NCBI GenBank assembly: GCA_021300395.1
Contig: JAJTEO010000010.1
Span: forward strand, 1 to 64,000
Direction: 5' to 3'
Source: Fluviicola sp.
GTDB taxonomy: Bacteria > Bacteroidota > Bacteroidia > Flavobacteriales_D > Crocinitomicaceae
Length of the DNA stretch: 64,000 nucleotides
The notes under the pieces are model-generated. The model saw only the letters and a list, made by a program, of their open reading frames with translations, was not told the origin of the DNA and ran no database searches. A program made the position numbers and the translations under genes. Below, one piece after another: positions 1-10,514 of this stretch (its first letter is position 1; each line of letters opens with the position of its first letter).

Positions 1-1
1 G

Positions 2-1531
2 GTCGTAAAATCTGCACGTGTTATGAAAAAAGCAGTTGCATATCTACTTCCATTTATAGAAGCTGAAAAAGATGGAGTTCAATCTTTCTCGGGTAAAATA
101 TTGATGGCAACTGTAAAGGGTGATGTGCATGACATTGGTAAAAATATTGTGGGAGTAGTATTGGCTTGTAACAATTATGAAGTAATTGATATGGGGGTAA
201 TGGTACCTGCTGATAAAATCATTCAAAAAGCGATTGAAGAAAATGTAGATGTTATTGGATTAAGTGGTTTGATTACACCTTCATTAGACGAAATGGTAAC
301 GATGGCAAAAGAAATGGATCGAGCTAATTTATCTATTCCTTTAATGATTGGTGGTGCAACTACATCTAAGGTTCATACAGCTGTAAAAATTGAACAAAGT
401 TATACTAAAGGTCAAGCGGTTCATGTTTTAGATGCATCAAGAGCTGTAACAGTTGTTGAAAGTTTATTAGGACCAAAGAAAGATTTATTTATTTCTGATT
501 TAAAAACGGAGTATACGCGTTTACGTGACCATCACGAAAAGAGTAGAAGTGCGAAACAGCTTTTATCTTTAAAAGACGCACGCAATAACCCATTTAAAAT
601 AGATTGGAAACAAGAAGATATTACTACACCAATTCAAATAGGTACTCAGGTATTTAATGATTTTCCATTGGAAGAATTAGTGCCATATATTGATTGGTCT
701 CCTTTCTTTCAAACTTGGGAGTTACATGGTAGATATCCAAATATCTTAACGGATGAGGTAGTGGGTACTGAGGCAACAAAATTATTTGCCGATGCACAAA
801 AAATGCTTCAAACAATGATTTCTGAAAGATGGGTGTCGGCGAATGCAGTTGTAGGTATTTTTCCTGCGAACTCAATAGGTGATGATATTGAAATTTATAC
901 CGATGAAACGCGTACTGAAGTTGCTTTAATTCAACATTCATTACGTCAACAGACGAAAAAAGCAGAAGGGCAGCCAAATATTGCTTTAGCAGACTTTGTT
1001 GCACCAAAAGAATCAGGTATAAAAGATTATGTGGGAGCATTTGTTGTGACAACAGGAACAGGATTAGATGAACATGTGGCTCGTTTTGAAGCTGATCATG
1101 ATGATTATAATTCAATTTTAGTGAAAGCATTGGCAGATCGTTTAGCAGAGGCATTTGCTGAATGTATGCATGCAAAGGTGAGAAAAGAAATTTGGGGTTA
1201 TTCAAAAGATGAAAACTTATCGAATGACGATTTGATTAAAGAAAGTTACAGAGGTATTCGTCCAGCTCCAGGTTATCCAGCTTGTCCAGATCATACAGAG
1301 AAGATCGGATTGTTTGAATTATTAGATGCTACAGCGATTACAGGAGTTTCATTGACCGATAGTTTAGCAATGTTACCAGCAAGTTCTGTAAGTGGTTGGT
1401 ATTTTGGTCATCCAGAAGCTAAGTATTTCGGATTAGGAAAAATTACTGAAGAGCAAGTGGAAGACATTGCAAATCGCAAGAAAATAGAGGGTCAACGAAT
1501 GGAACGTTGGTTGTCAAGTGTGATGATATAA
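2..1531 (+). CDS. metH: Methionine synthase (B12-dependent), C-terminal part; 5' end lies outside the window
   Basis: Frame open to the window edge (VVKSARVMKKAVAYLLPFIEAEK); DVHDIGKNIV cobalamin-binding motif; activation domain GIRPAPGYPACPDHTEK. Confidence 0.97.
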   Translation, partial: VVKSARVMKKAVAYLLPFIEAEKDGVQSFSGKILMATVKGDVHDIGKNIVGVVLACNNYEVIDMGVMVPADKIIQKAIEENVDVIGLSGLITPSLDEMVTMAKEMDRANLSIPLMIGGATTSKVHTAVKIEQSYTKGQAVHVLDASRAVTVVESLLGPKKDLFISDLKTEYTRLRDHHEKSRSAKQLLSLKDARNNPFKIDWKQEDITTPIQIGTQVFNDFPLEELVPYIDWSPFFQTWELHGRYPNILTDEVVGTEATKLFADAQKMLQTMISERWVSANAVVGIFPANSIGDDIEIYTDETRTEVALIQHSLRQQTKKAEGQPNIALADFVAPKESGIKDYVGAFVVTTGTGLDEHVARFEADHDDYNSILVKALADRLAEAFAECMHAKVRKEIWGYSKDENLSNDDLIKESYRGIRPAPGYPACPDHTEKIGLFELLDATAITGVSLTDSLAMLPASSVSGWYFGHPEAKYFGLGKITEEQVEDIANRKKIEGQRMERWLSSVMI

Positions 1532-1550
1532 AAACAAAATACTCTATTAA

Positions 1551-1586
1551 TAAAAAAGGGGCCTTAACATTTAAGACCCCTTTTTT
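1551..1586. terminator. Bidirectional intrinsic terminator between metH and lipoprotein gene
   Basis: AAAAAAGGGGCCTTAACATTTAAGACCCCTTTTTT hairpin with A/T tails. Confidence 0.8.
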
Positions 1587-1603
1587 ATTAAGTTATATTA
1601 AAC

Positions 1604-2236
1604 CTATTTTGATGTAAAAGTATTAACTGTTTTGTAAGAGTTAGTTTTACCATCTTGATTAGTATATGTGCTTTCGTCAATTAAAATAATTTCTTTCTTT
1701 TTTAATTGATCAATTAAAAGTACCCAACCATCTAAGTCTTTACCTGAAGTTGATGTAGAAACACCATTTACATCAGTTTCTGTGAATTTTGTAAAACTTA
1801 AAGAAATAGCTTCTTTTTTCTTTAATTCTGTAGATTTATTTTTACCTAAAAACATCCAATTACCTTCGTATTTTGTAGTTCCGTCTGCATTTTTATATTC
1901 ATAGATAAATGTTCCATCTTTTTCAATAGTGAAATTTACAGTATATGCATCTGGTGTAAGGTCAACAGTTTCTGAAACACCGTTAGTAACAGTAGTTTCT
2001 GTTCCTGTTTCTACAGTTCCATTATATGTAGAGATAGTTGTCTGTACATAATCGTCATTTCCATTATTTCCGTTGTAAACATCTGTTGACTCACTTTTTG
2101 TTAAAGTCCATTCAGCTGCTAATCTAGCTTTTCTTGAAGATAAAGATAAAAACGGATCATTTTCTCCTTTTTTACAAGATGATATATTTAAAGCTAAAGC
2201 AATAACACTTATTCCTAATATGATTGATTTTTTCAT
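1604..2236 (-). CDS. Lipoprotein of the KKGENDPFLSLSSRKARLAAEW family
   Basis: Signal peptide with lipobox (SSC), paralogous to the next gene. Confidence 0.75.
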   Translation of the reverse strand: MKKSIILGISVIALALNISSCKKGENDPFLSLSSRKARLAAEWTLTKSESTDVYNGNNGNDDYVQTTISTYNGTVETGTETTVTNGVSETVDLTPDAYTVNFTIEKDGTFIYEYKNADGTTKYEGNWMFLGKNKSTELKKKEAISLSFTKFTETDVNGVSTSTSGKDLDGWVLLIDQLKKKEIILIDESTYTNQDGKTNSYKTVNTFTSK

Positions 2237-2260
2237 TTTGTATAATTTTTTAGATTTTAA

Positions 2261-2804
2261 TTATTTTAATGTTAAAGTTGTAGTTTTTATATAAGTACTT
2301 TCTTGACTTTTTTCATTAATGTCAGAATATTCAACTACAAAAACGATTTCTTTCTTTTTCAGTTGATCAATGCGTATAACTGTCCCATCAAATCCAGTAG
2401 AAGAAGTTACAACGGCTTGCATCACTGTTTACAACTGTGTGAGTAAATGTACCATCTTTTTCAAAAGAATAAGTTTCAGTATAAGTTGTTGGAGTGTATG
2501 AATCTGTCTCTGTTCCAGAAGTAGAAGTTTGAGTTTGTGTTCCAGTTAAAACAGTTCCATCATATAATGTTTCAATTACTGTTTTTGCATCAATTGGATC
2601 ATATTGAAATGTCATTGGATTAAACACATAAATTGTTCCATAATCTACTGAAGATCTAGTTTCTTTAGTTACTGTCCACTCACCAGCTAATCTAGCTTTT
2701 CTTGAAGATAAGGATAAGAAAGGATCGTTTTCACCTTTTTTACATGAAGTTAGGTTAACTACTAATGCTAATGCACCTAAACTTAATACTAATAATTTTT
2801 TCAT
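2261..2804 (-). pseudogene. Paralogous lipoprotein gene with internal deletion plus frameshift
   Basis: ORF 2388..2804 shares GENDPFLSLSSRKARLAGEW with the neighbour; C-terminal remnant DGTVIRIDQLKKKEIVFVVEYSDINEKSQESTYIKTTTLTLK* follows in another frame to 2261. Confidence 0.7.
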
Positions 2805-2886
2805 TTTGATTTTTGATTAAAATTTGAGGTAAATATAATCAATAATCTTCCACTAAGGTTTCAAATTAAAACTTTGTTAAAATCAA

Positions 2887-2914
2887 AAAGCGATTCGAGG
2901 GATCGAATCGCTTT
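2887..2914. terminator. Hairpin upstream of the lipoprotein pair (terminator-like)
   Basis: AAAGCGATTCGAGGGATCGAATCGCTTT. Confidence 0.45.
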
Positions 2915-3308
2915 CTGCTAACTTAACCTAACCACTATTCACTGAAAAAAGAGTTTAGTATTTTATATATGTTTAATACTGTCTTACTTTGTTATTACAA
3001 ATATACAACGGGTTTTCAGAGTTTTAAAACACAAAATGGGCAATTATTTATAACTCAAAATTATTGAAATGATCAAAAAATTAATAGAATATGAAGTTGT
3101 TGTTAAGAAAATGACCTTCATAGATAATTTTTGTCTATTCGTAGAAAATGATGTCATTATTAGCTTGGAATCCTAACTTTTAAATAAATTTAAATTATTC
3201 GACAAAATATCTGATATTTTCGATGAAATAGTATTAATTCAGTTAAATATCATTCAATTTATATTTGATTTCTAGGTTGTGAATTAAATGTTTCTTGAAT
3301 TCTTTTCT

Positions 3309-3977
3309 TTACTGAGTGCTTTCATCCAACACAAGTTGAATGTGCTTGATTAACTTATTTACTTCTTTAGGATTGGTTCCGTCGTAATAACCTCTAATTC
3401 TCATCGATTGGTCAATAAGGACAAAATTATTCGTATGTATAAAGTCGCTTCCGGCATCACCTAAATTTTGAGCTTCTGCAGGTTTTAAAACAAAAAATGA
3501 TGTTCGTGCTAAATCATAAAGAGCTTCTTTTTTCCCTGTTAAAAAGTGCCATTGTTGATCATCTGCTTTATGACTTAATGAATATCGTTTCATTTGTTCA
3601 ACGGTATCAATTTCTGGATTTACTGTAAAACTTAATATTTTAAGATTTGAATTTTTCTTATAGGCTTCTTGTACACGTTGCATTTGAACATTCATTTTCG
3701 GACAAATTGTTCCACAGGTTGTAAAGAAATATTCTACAACAAATACTTTTCCTTTAACTGAATTTTGTGTAATTAATTGATTGTTTTGATCTCTAAATGC
3801 AAAATCACCAATAGTATGTCCAAATCCTTTTCTTCCGACTGAACTATCAACCATTTCACCTTTAACATCAATTGGATTGTAAATTGGTAAAACTTCTTTT
3901 GGCTTCTTTCCAATAATTGAATAAGCTATTAAAATAGCAATAGAAACAATAATCGTTAAAGCAACTAACTTTTTCAT
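3309..3977 (-). CDS. SCO family protein (SCO1/SenC/PrrC, thioredoxin-like)
   Basis: TCGTICPKM CxxxC motif; N-terminal anchor; FIHTNNFVLID. Confidence 0.85.
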   Translation of the reverse strand: MKKLVALTIIVSIAILIAYSIIGKKPKEVLPIYNPIDVKGEMVDSSVGRKGFGHTIGDFAFRDQNNQLITQNSVKGKVFVVEYFFTTCGTICPKMNVQMQRVQEAYKKNSNLKILSFTVNPEIDTVEQMKRYSLSHKADDQQWHFLTGKKEALYDLARTSFFVLKPAEAQNLGDAGSDFIHTNNFVLIDQSMRIRGYYDGTNPKEVNKLIKHIQLVLDESTQ

Positions 3978-3981
3978 CTAG

Positions 3982-5566
3982 TTAAAATCTAAAAGTGATT
4001 CCCCCCATTACTTGAATTCCTTGAACAGGAGTGTTATACCAACGTTTATAACGTTGCCCTACCAAATTGTTCCCTTGAATAAAAGCAGAAATACGTTTGT
4101 TGTATCTATATTCAACACTTAAGTTGATATCTGAAATTAATCCTAATTTTTTAGCAATTTGGTTATTCTCAACTTTTGTATCTTCTTCTTTTGCATAAAC
4201 CAATCCATACCTTCCACCTTCAAAGTTTAGGTCTAAATTGAAAATGAAATGATCGTATAAATTATAATGAGCTCTAGTAATTACTTGTAATTGAGGTAAA
4301 TTCCATGCATAGATGTTTTTTGACATTGCATAAGAGTAATATCTACCAATTGCATCAATTTTTAATTTTTCAACCAACTGGTAAGAAATTGATCCTTCAA
4401 TGGTTGTTATGTTTCCATTGTCAAAAACAACATTGAATTTATTTCGAAGTGAATATAAAGTGTCTGTTATAAACAACATTTTATTCTTTACACTAGCAAA
4501 ACTTGCACTTGCATTAAAACTAATTCTTTTCGATAATGTTCCTTTTAATCCAAAAAAAGCATCGATAACGGTGTTTTCATTTTTCATTACAATATTTGTT
4601 AATACAAATTCATTCTCAGTAGAAATCGATTTATATGTATTTTGTTTTAAACCACCTTTTAATCCAACATAAGGGATAAACATGTCATTTAAAAGTGAAT
4701 ATTTTAATTCAGCAATTGGATAAATGTAGAACTTTGTTTGTTTATGTGCGTCCAACGTAAGATCAACTCCAACTCTTGCTTTAAATCTATTATTCTTTAA
4801 GAATGTTGTAATGGTTGGTTTTATATTAATGATTGTATTATTTAATACGATACCAGTATCTACTATTGAAATGCCCGTATCTAAAATTCCATATTTATAT
4901 CCATTGTAGCGAATATTTAAATCGGCAGTGTAAACTTCTTTACCAGTTTTGTAAATTGCTGAACCAGCCAAACCAATAAAATTTTCTGTGGCTCTCCATT
5001 TCGCAATTGAATCGATTATTGGTTTTTTTGTTTGAAAATTATTGTAATTCAAGCCAATTGAATAATTCAAGTTGTAAATCACCTTTTAGTGTATAGTTTT
5101 TCTCATTTATGCTTCCAAAAAGATTCACATTTGTTCTGTCATACTGTGCTGGTGCATATCCTTTAATATCTCCAAAAGAACTTAAATGTTTGGCATGAAC
5201 TCCATATGCATATCTTCTAGAGCGATTCCCATCAAAAAATACTTCACCTAAAGGCATTAATTTACTTCCAATTCCTAGCTTAACATACGAATGATATAAC
5301 TGAGGTAATTTATCTACTATTTTAATTGAAGCAGGTTTAATAGTATCTAATATAATTTTAGTTGGATGCTGAATTACCAATAGGGGATACTCAATTACTT
5401 GAGTAGGCTTAATTGAGTCAATTATTTTTGGATTTTCTGTAAATCGAAATGCTGTTTCTATAGTCCTTTTAGTTGTTACATTTATTTCAGTAACATCGTT
5501 TTGACCTTGTGCCCAACTATTTATCCAACTAAAGACTATTAAAGTATATATAGCTAATTTTCTCAT
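3982..5566 (-). pseudogene. Outer-membrane beta-barrel / TonB-receptor-like protein split by a frameshift
   Basis: ORFs 5039..5566 (signal peptide + N-terminus) and 3982..5082 (beta-barrel, ends in F) overlap in different frames and join as KNYTLKG / IYNLNYSIGLNYNN. Confidence 0.7.
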
Positions 5567-5567
5567 C

Positions 5568-8500
5568 TTAATTTCCTCCTTCGTTTACTTCGATAACGGT
5601 GTTACCTGGTTCAACAATATTTTTAGGTTTGTTTTTCAATTGCATTAATTCTTCCCAAACTTCATTGGCCTCGTTTAAGATTCCATCCTCTTGATCTGGA
5701 TAATGTTCTTTCACTGATTTCAATGTTTGTTCCGCTTGAAATAAGTCATTTTTCAACATTAACGTTTTCGCTTGAAGGATTAATCCTTTGGCAACCCAAT
5801 AGTTATATGTTGGTTTCATTTTCAATAATGCTCTAACTTCTGCATCAGACTTCTCTAAATCTTTTTGTTTGTAGTACATTTCAGCTAAAGAAAACTTCGC
5901 TTCTGCACATTTTTCTGTTGTTGTGTTTTTAACAATCCATTCCAATGAATTTTTTGCATCATTGAAATTATCTAGGTAATAGTTTGACATACCTTTTGCG
6001 TATTCAGCTTCTAATCGATTTGTTGGGTTTAGCTGTGAACTTTCCAATACCAATTTTGAATAATCTGCAGCTTTTTTCCAATTTTCAATTAAGAAGTAAC
6101 TTCTCATCATTCCCAAACGTGAGTTGAAAATAATTACTGGAGTTGAACTGATACTTTCTAATCTTTCATAATATGGAATTGATTCTGCGTATTTTCCATT
6201 GTTAAACAATTGTTTTGATACACGAATTGCTGCTAGTTCAGTATAACCGTTAGTCGGTTCAGCTAATGTTTGGATATATATTTCAATTGCTTTGTCGTAA
6301 TTTTTAGCTCTATAATGACAATCTGCTAAATGATTTTTAACCTCATTTGCATAAATACCATTTGGATACGCTGATAAATAACGCTCAAAATCTGTTATCG
6401 CTTCATTTGTTTTCGTTGAATCTCCATATGCTTTCATAGCAGGCATATAGTATAAATCCCTTTCTTGTTGGTCTTTTGAAATACCAGCACATGGATATTT
6501 TTCAGCAATCATTTTAGCTTCTTCAACTTTCTTTAATTCATTGTACATTTCATACAATCCTTTTGAAGCTTTTTCACAAAATTCACTTTCAGTACCAAAT
6601 TCATCCAATATTTCTTTGTAGGCTTTTTCACATTTAGCAAACTCATGCTTTTTATAATATAAATCTGCAATTTCAGTTCGAGCATTTTTAACTAAAACTG
6701 AATTTGGATAATCAGTGACAATTAATTGATAATACTTTAATGCTTGGTCATTATTATTTAAGTATTTATATGTGATAGCTAATTCATTTATTGAATTTAA
6801 AATATATTTTGAAGAAGAATAATTATTGATAATGTTTTGTAAAGCAGCAATTTTTAAATCAGACTTACCTTTAATAAACGTGTAAGTTTTTGCTAAATAA
6901 TACAAAGCTTGATCTTCAAAACCAGCTTTTAAATCATAAGCTCCTTGGTAAAATTTTGCTGCATTTTCGTCTTCTCTCAACATATAATATCCATCTGCAG
7001 CTCGCATATAGGCATCAACTAATTTTCGTTTATTTTTTGCATTACTAGCAGTAACTGTTTGAGTGTAAAGTCTAAAATTTTCAACTCCTTGTGAAGTGTC
7101 ATTTTTTGAATAATATGCATATCCAATGTTGTAATACGCGTCAGCTTTCATTAAAGGATTTGAAATTCCTTGAGAGTTTATGTATGCTCTATATCCTTGA
7201 ATTGCTTTATCGAATTTTTTAGATTGAAATTGTGCATCAGCTTCCCAAAACTTTGCATTAGCAGAAATTGTTGGATCTATAGGATATGTATCTACTAATT
7301 CAAATGTTTTTATTGCATCTGCATATTCTCCTTTTTGATATAATTCAATTCCATAATTGTAGGCTACAATCTGATATGCGCTTTTTAAACGAATATCTTT
7401 ATTCTGAAGCTTATCTAATGATTGAAGAGCTTTACCGTATTTGTTTGTTGTTGTATAAACATTAACTAAATATTGGTATATATCATTTTTACGTTCTGAT
7501 TCAGGGTATTTATTTAAATACAATTGCAAAGCTTCAACTGCTTCATCGTAAGGATTAATATCTAATTTATAAGATAAGACAGCATAATTATAAAGTGCAT
7601 CTTTTTGAATTTTTGGATTCATATTAATCAGAGATGCTTCATTGAAGGCTGCTCTTGCTGGGGCTAATTTATTTTGCTTTAAATAACATTCTCCAATATG
7701 ATAATAAGCTACTTGACTAATACTATCTCTAGCTTCAGTGACTTTACTGAATAATTTTATAGCACTTTCATAATTGTTACTTTTGAAATATGCATATCCT
7801 AACTGATAATCATCTTCTCTAGTAGTTTTTGATTTTTCGTTGTATTTTTCTAAAAAAGTAACAGCTTCCTCAAATTTCCCAATGCGATAAAATGCATCAC
7901 CAATTATATGATTCACATCATTGATGTTTACAATATTACTTGTGTCTAATAAACTAGAAGATAATTCAGTTATTTCTTTGTATTTACCTTGAACATGATA
8001 AATTTGAGCAATATAATATGGAACTACTTTTGAATATTTTACATCATTTTGTAATTTAATAAATCCTTCTAATGCCGTTTGATATGATTTGTCTTGGTAT
8101 GCAATGTGAGAATAATAATAAGTCGCAGGAGAAGCATATTGTGAACTATCATCCTTGATTTCAAAAAAAGATTTTTTTGATTCGCTAAATTGTTCTGTTT
8201 GAAAGTTAGCATATCCTTTTTTGAAGTAAAATTCTGATTGATTATCTTCTTCGATGTCTATTGCATTCAACTGATTTAACCAAATTAATGCTTCAGAATA
8301 ATCTTTCTTTTGATAATAATATTTACCTAAACGGAAGAAAATAGCATTATGATAAATACTTTCTGGGTAATTTTGATTGAAACTTATCAATAAGTCAACT
8401 GCATCATTGTGAAATAATTCAAGGGCTGAAAGACCTTCATAGTACAGTGCTTTCACGTAAATAGGATCATTTTTCTTATCAAAAAGATTAATGAAATTTC

Positions 8501-8651
8501 TGAACTCATTTCTGGCAGCTCCAAATTGTTCTTTATTGTAAAGTTCTTCCGCTCTGTAAAAAGTTGCGTATTCCGAATTATATTTCTCAGAAGATTGCCC
8601 AAATAATTGGGTAAATACACTCAGAAATAAGATGACCAAAAATTTGTTCAT
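5568..8651 (-). CDS. Large tetratricopeptide-repeat protein, secreted/periplasmic
   Basis: Signal peptide, many TPR units (AYYNIGYAYYSKND, ALYYLAKTYTF). Confidence 0.9.
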   Translation of the reverse strand: MNKFLVILFLSVFTQLFGQSSEKYNSEYATFYRAEELYNKEQFGAARNEFRNFINLFDKKNDPIYVKALYYEGLSALELFHNDAVDLLISFNQNYPESIYHNAIFFRLGKYYYQKKDYSEALIWLNQLNAIDIEEDNQSEFYFKKGYANFQTEQFSESKKSFFEIKDDSSQYASPATYYYSHIAYQDKSYQTALEGFIKLQNDVKYSKVVPYYIAQIYHVQGKYKEITELSSSLLDTSNIVNINDVNHIIGDAFYRIGKFEEAVTFLEKYNEKSKTTREDDYQLGYAYFKSNNYESAIKLFSKVTEARDSISQVAYYHIGECYLKQNKLAPARAAFNEASLINMNPKIQKDALYNYAVLSYKLDINPYDEAVEALQLYLNKYPESERKNDIYQYLVNVYTTTNKYGKALQSLDKLQNKDIRLKSAYQIVAYNYGIELYQKGEYADAIKTFELVDTYPIDPTISANAKFWEADAQFQSKKFDKAIQGYRAYINSQGISNPLMKADAYYNIGYAYYSKNDTSQGVENFRLYTQTVTASNAKNKRKLVDAYMRAADGYYMLREDENAAKFYQGAYDLKAGFEDQALYYLAKTYTFIKGKSDLKIAALQNIINNYSSSKYILNSINELAITYKYLNNNDQALKYYQLIVTDYPNSVLVKNARTEIADLYYKKHEFAKCEKAYKEILDEFGTESEFCEKASKGLYEMYNELKKVEEAKMIAEKYPCAGISKDQQERDLYYMPAMKAYGDSTKTNEAITDFERYLSAYPNGIYANEVKNHLADCHYRAKNYDKAIEIYIQTLAEPTNGYTELAAIRVSKQLFNNGKYAESIPYYERLESISSTPVIIFNSRLGMMRSYFLIENWKKAADYSKLVLESSQLNPTNRLEAEYAKGMSNYYLDNFNDAKNSLEWIVKNTTTEKCAEAKFSLAEMYYKQKDLEKSDAEVRALLKMKPTYNYWVAKGLILQAKTLMLKNDLFQAEQTLKSVKEHYPDQEDGILNEANEVWEELMQLKNKPKNIVEPGNTVIEVNEGGN

Positions 8652-8895
8652 AAATTATCTATTTGCCTTGTATGCTAATGTTATTCAAACTTTCAATTTC
8701 TAAAAAAACACACCTTTTATATAGTTTAAAAGGAATTTTCGAAGAAATGGTTTTAACCAAGTAAAATTAAGAGTGAAGATGATGCTTTTTGTAAGATGTT
8801 TTAAAAGTTTTAAACGTGAATCTGTTAAGATTATTTCATCAATTATTTTCTTCTCATCACCTATTTTTAGCACCTTTACACTAAATACAAAAGAG

Positions 8896-9615
8896 GTGGA
8901 GCACGTAATTCGTATAAAAAACGCTAAAATTTTTCAAAAAGATGCTTTAGTAATAGATGAAGTAGATTTTGAATTGGGTGAAACTGAGTTTATCTATTTG
9001 ATTGGTAAAACAGGAAGTGGTAAAAGTAGTTTATTGAAAACAATTTACGGTGAAGTTCCTTTGAAAGAAGGAGAGGGAATGGTTTGTGGGTATGATTTAC
9101 GCAACCTAAAAAAGAAAGATGTTCCAATGCTTCGAAGAAAATTAGGTGTTGTATTTCAAGACTTCCAATTATTGACAGATAGATCAGTTTTACAAAACTT
9201 GTTTTTTGTCATGGGTGCTACAGGTTGGAAAGATAAAAAATTAATGGAGGCCCGTTGTAGAGATATTTTACAGTTGGTAGGAATTGAACATAAAATTAAT
9301 GTGATGCCTCATGCACTTTCAGGTGGGGAACAACAAAGAGTTTCTATTGCAAGAGCCTTGATTAATAAACCAAAATTAATTTTAGCGGATGAGCCTACTG
9401 GAAATTTAGATCCAGAGACTTCAGAGGAAATTATGCGTTTATTATTAGCTGTTGCAAAAGAAGAAAAATCAGCTGTTTTAATGGCTACTCATGATATGAC
9501 AATGGTTGAGAAATATCCTGGAAGAGTTGCAAGGGTTGAGAATGGTAAGATAAAAGAAATTAATACTTTAAACCGTTTTAATCCGTTTGAACAATTTAAT
9601 TTTTCAGAAGAGTAA
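8896..9615 (+). CDS. ftsE: Cell division ATP-binding protein FtsE; GTG start preferred over the tracked ORF start at 8773
   Basis: Walker A GKTGSGKSS, FQDFQLLTDRSVLQN, LSGGEQQRVSIARAL, LADEPTGNLDP; residues before 8896 do not resemble FtsE. Confidence 0.85.
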   Translation: MEHVIRIKNAKIFQKDALVIDEVDFELGETEFIYLIGKTGSGKSSLLKTIYGEVPLKEGEGMVCGYDLRNLKKKDVPMLRRKLGVVFQDFQLLTDRSVLQNLFFVMGATGWKDKKLMEARCRDILQLVGIEHKINVMPHALSGGEQQRVSIARALINKPKLILADEPTGNLDPETSEEIMRLLLAVAKEEKSAVLMATHDMTMVEKYPGRVARVENGKIKEINTLNRFNPFEQFNFSEE

Positions 9616-9634
9616 ATTCTTAATATTTAATATT

Positions 9635-9664
9635 AAGGCTGTTTCAAAAGAACAGCCTTTTTTT
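9635..9664 (+). terminator. Intrinsic terminator after ftsE
   Basis: AAGGCTGTTTCAAAAGAACAGCCTTTTTTT. Confidence 0.85.
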
Positions 9665-9671
9665 ATTCAAA

Positions 9672-10460
9672 TTAATCTAAAATTTTAATTCCCGTTAATA
9701 CTTGAAATTGAAAACCTGAAGCATCAGTCATTCTTTCAAAGTTTACTGTCAATTGTTTTCCAATCATCAGTATTTCAGTTTTTTGTAAAGTCTTAATGTT
9801 TTCATCAATAGCTTGAACCATTAATGCAGATATATAACCATCCTTTTTATTTTCTCCAACTGTTAGAAATAAATCTTTACCAGTTTCAACAAATCCTTGA
9901 AAAGTAGTAATGAATTCCCCTCGTTGATTTAATGCATCTTCAGCATTTTTTGAAGAGCAATTTATCGTTTTACATTTCATGAAAAGCATTTGATCCAATT
10001 CTTCTTCAAAATTTGCTTCTCTAAATTTTGATTTTACAGCTAATCGTTCATTTTTATAATATGAAATTCGTTCAACAAATTTTGGTTTCACATTTGAATG
10101 ATCTTCAAATCGTTCTTTTGATACAATCTTGATCCCATCTTTAAAATAAAATGAAGTTGTTCCATATTCTTTTGTTTGCCCGTTTACATATCTTTGAACT
10201 AGCTTTACTATTTTTTTCTTTCCATCTAAAAATGCCGAAACTTCAAATTCTGAACCATCTTCTTTTGTGAATGATAAACTTCCAACTTCCATTAACGTGT
10301 CATTCATGTCAATTTCAGCAACAAATTTTTCATATTCATCTTCATTTTTTAATGGTGTGTACTCAGAGTTTGTATCTATTCCTGAATTTTCTTCATTTGA
10401 CGAGCAAGAAGCTAAAATGATAGAAATGACTATGTAAAGAAATATATTTGAAGTTTTCAT
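9672..10460 (-). CDS. Hypothetical lipoprotein
   Basis: Lipobox IILASCSS. Confidence 0.6.
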   Translation of the reverse strand: MKTSNIFLYIVISIILASCSSNEENSGIDTNSEYTPLKNEDEYEKFVAEIDMNDTLMEVGSLSFTKEDGSEFEVSAFLDGKKKIVKLVQRYVNGQTKEYGTTSFYFKDGIKIVSKERFEDHSNVKPKFVERISYYKNERLAVKSKFREANFEEELDQMLFMKCKTINCSSKNAEDALNQRGEFITTFQGFVETGKDLFLTVGENKKDGYISALMVQAIDENIKTLQKTEILMIGKQLTVNFERMTDASGFQFQVLTGIKILD

Positions 10461-10514
10461 ATTTGTTTTTTTATTTAAAATGCAAGAAGTTGCAAAAGTA
10501 ACAAGTTTTCAGAA

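Noticed and set aside
654-1205. Antisense ORF of 183 aa within metH
   Set aside because: Overlaps strongly conserved coding sequence on the other strand; Leu/His/Gln-rich low-complexity composition typical of antisense translation
8773-8895. N-terminal 41-residue extension of the ftsE ORF
   Set aside because: Does not resemble FtsE; in-frame GTG at 8896 gives a normal N-terminus
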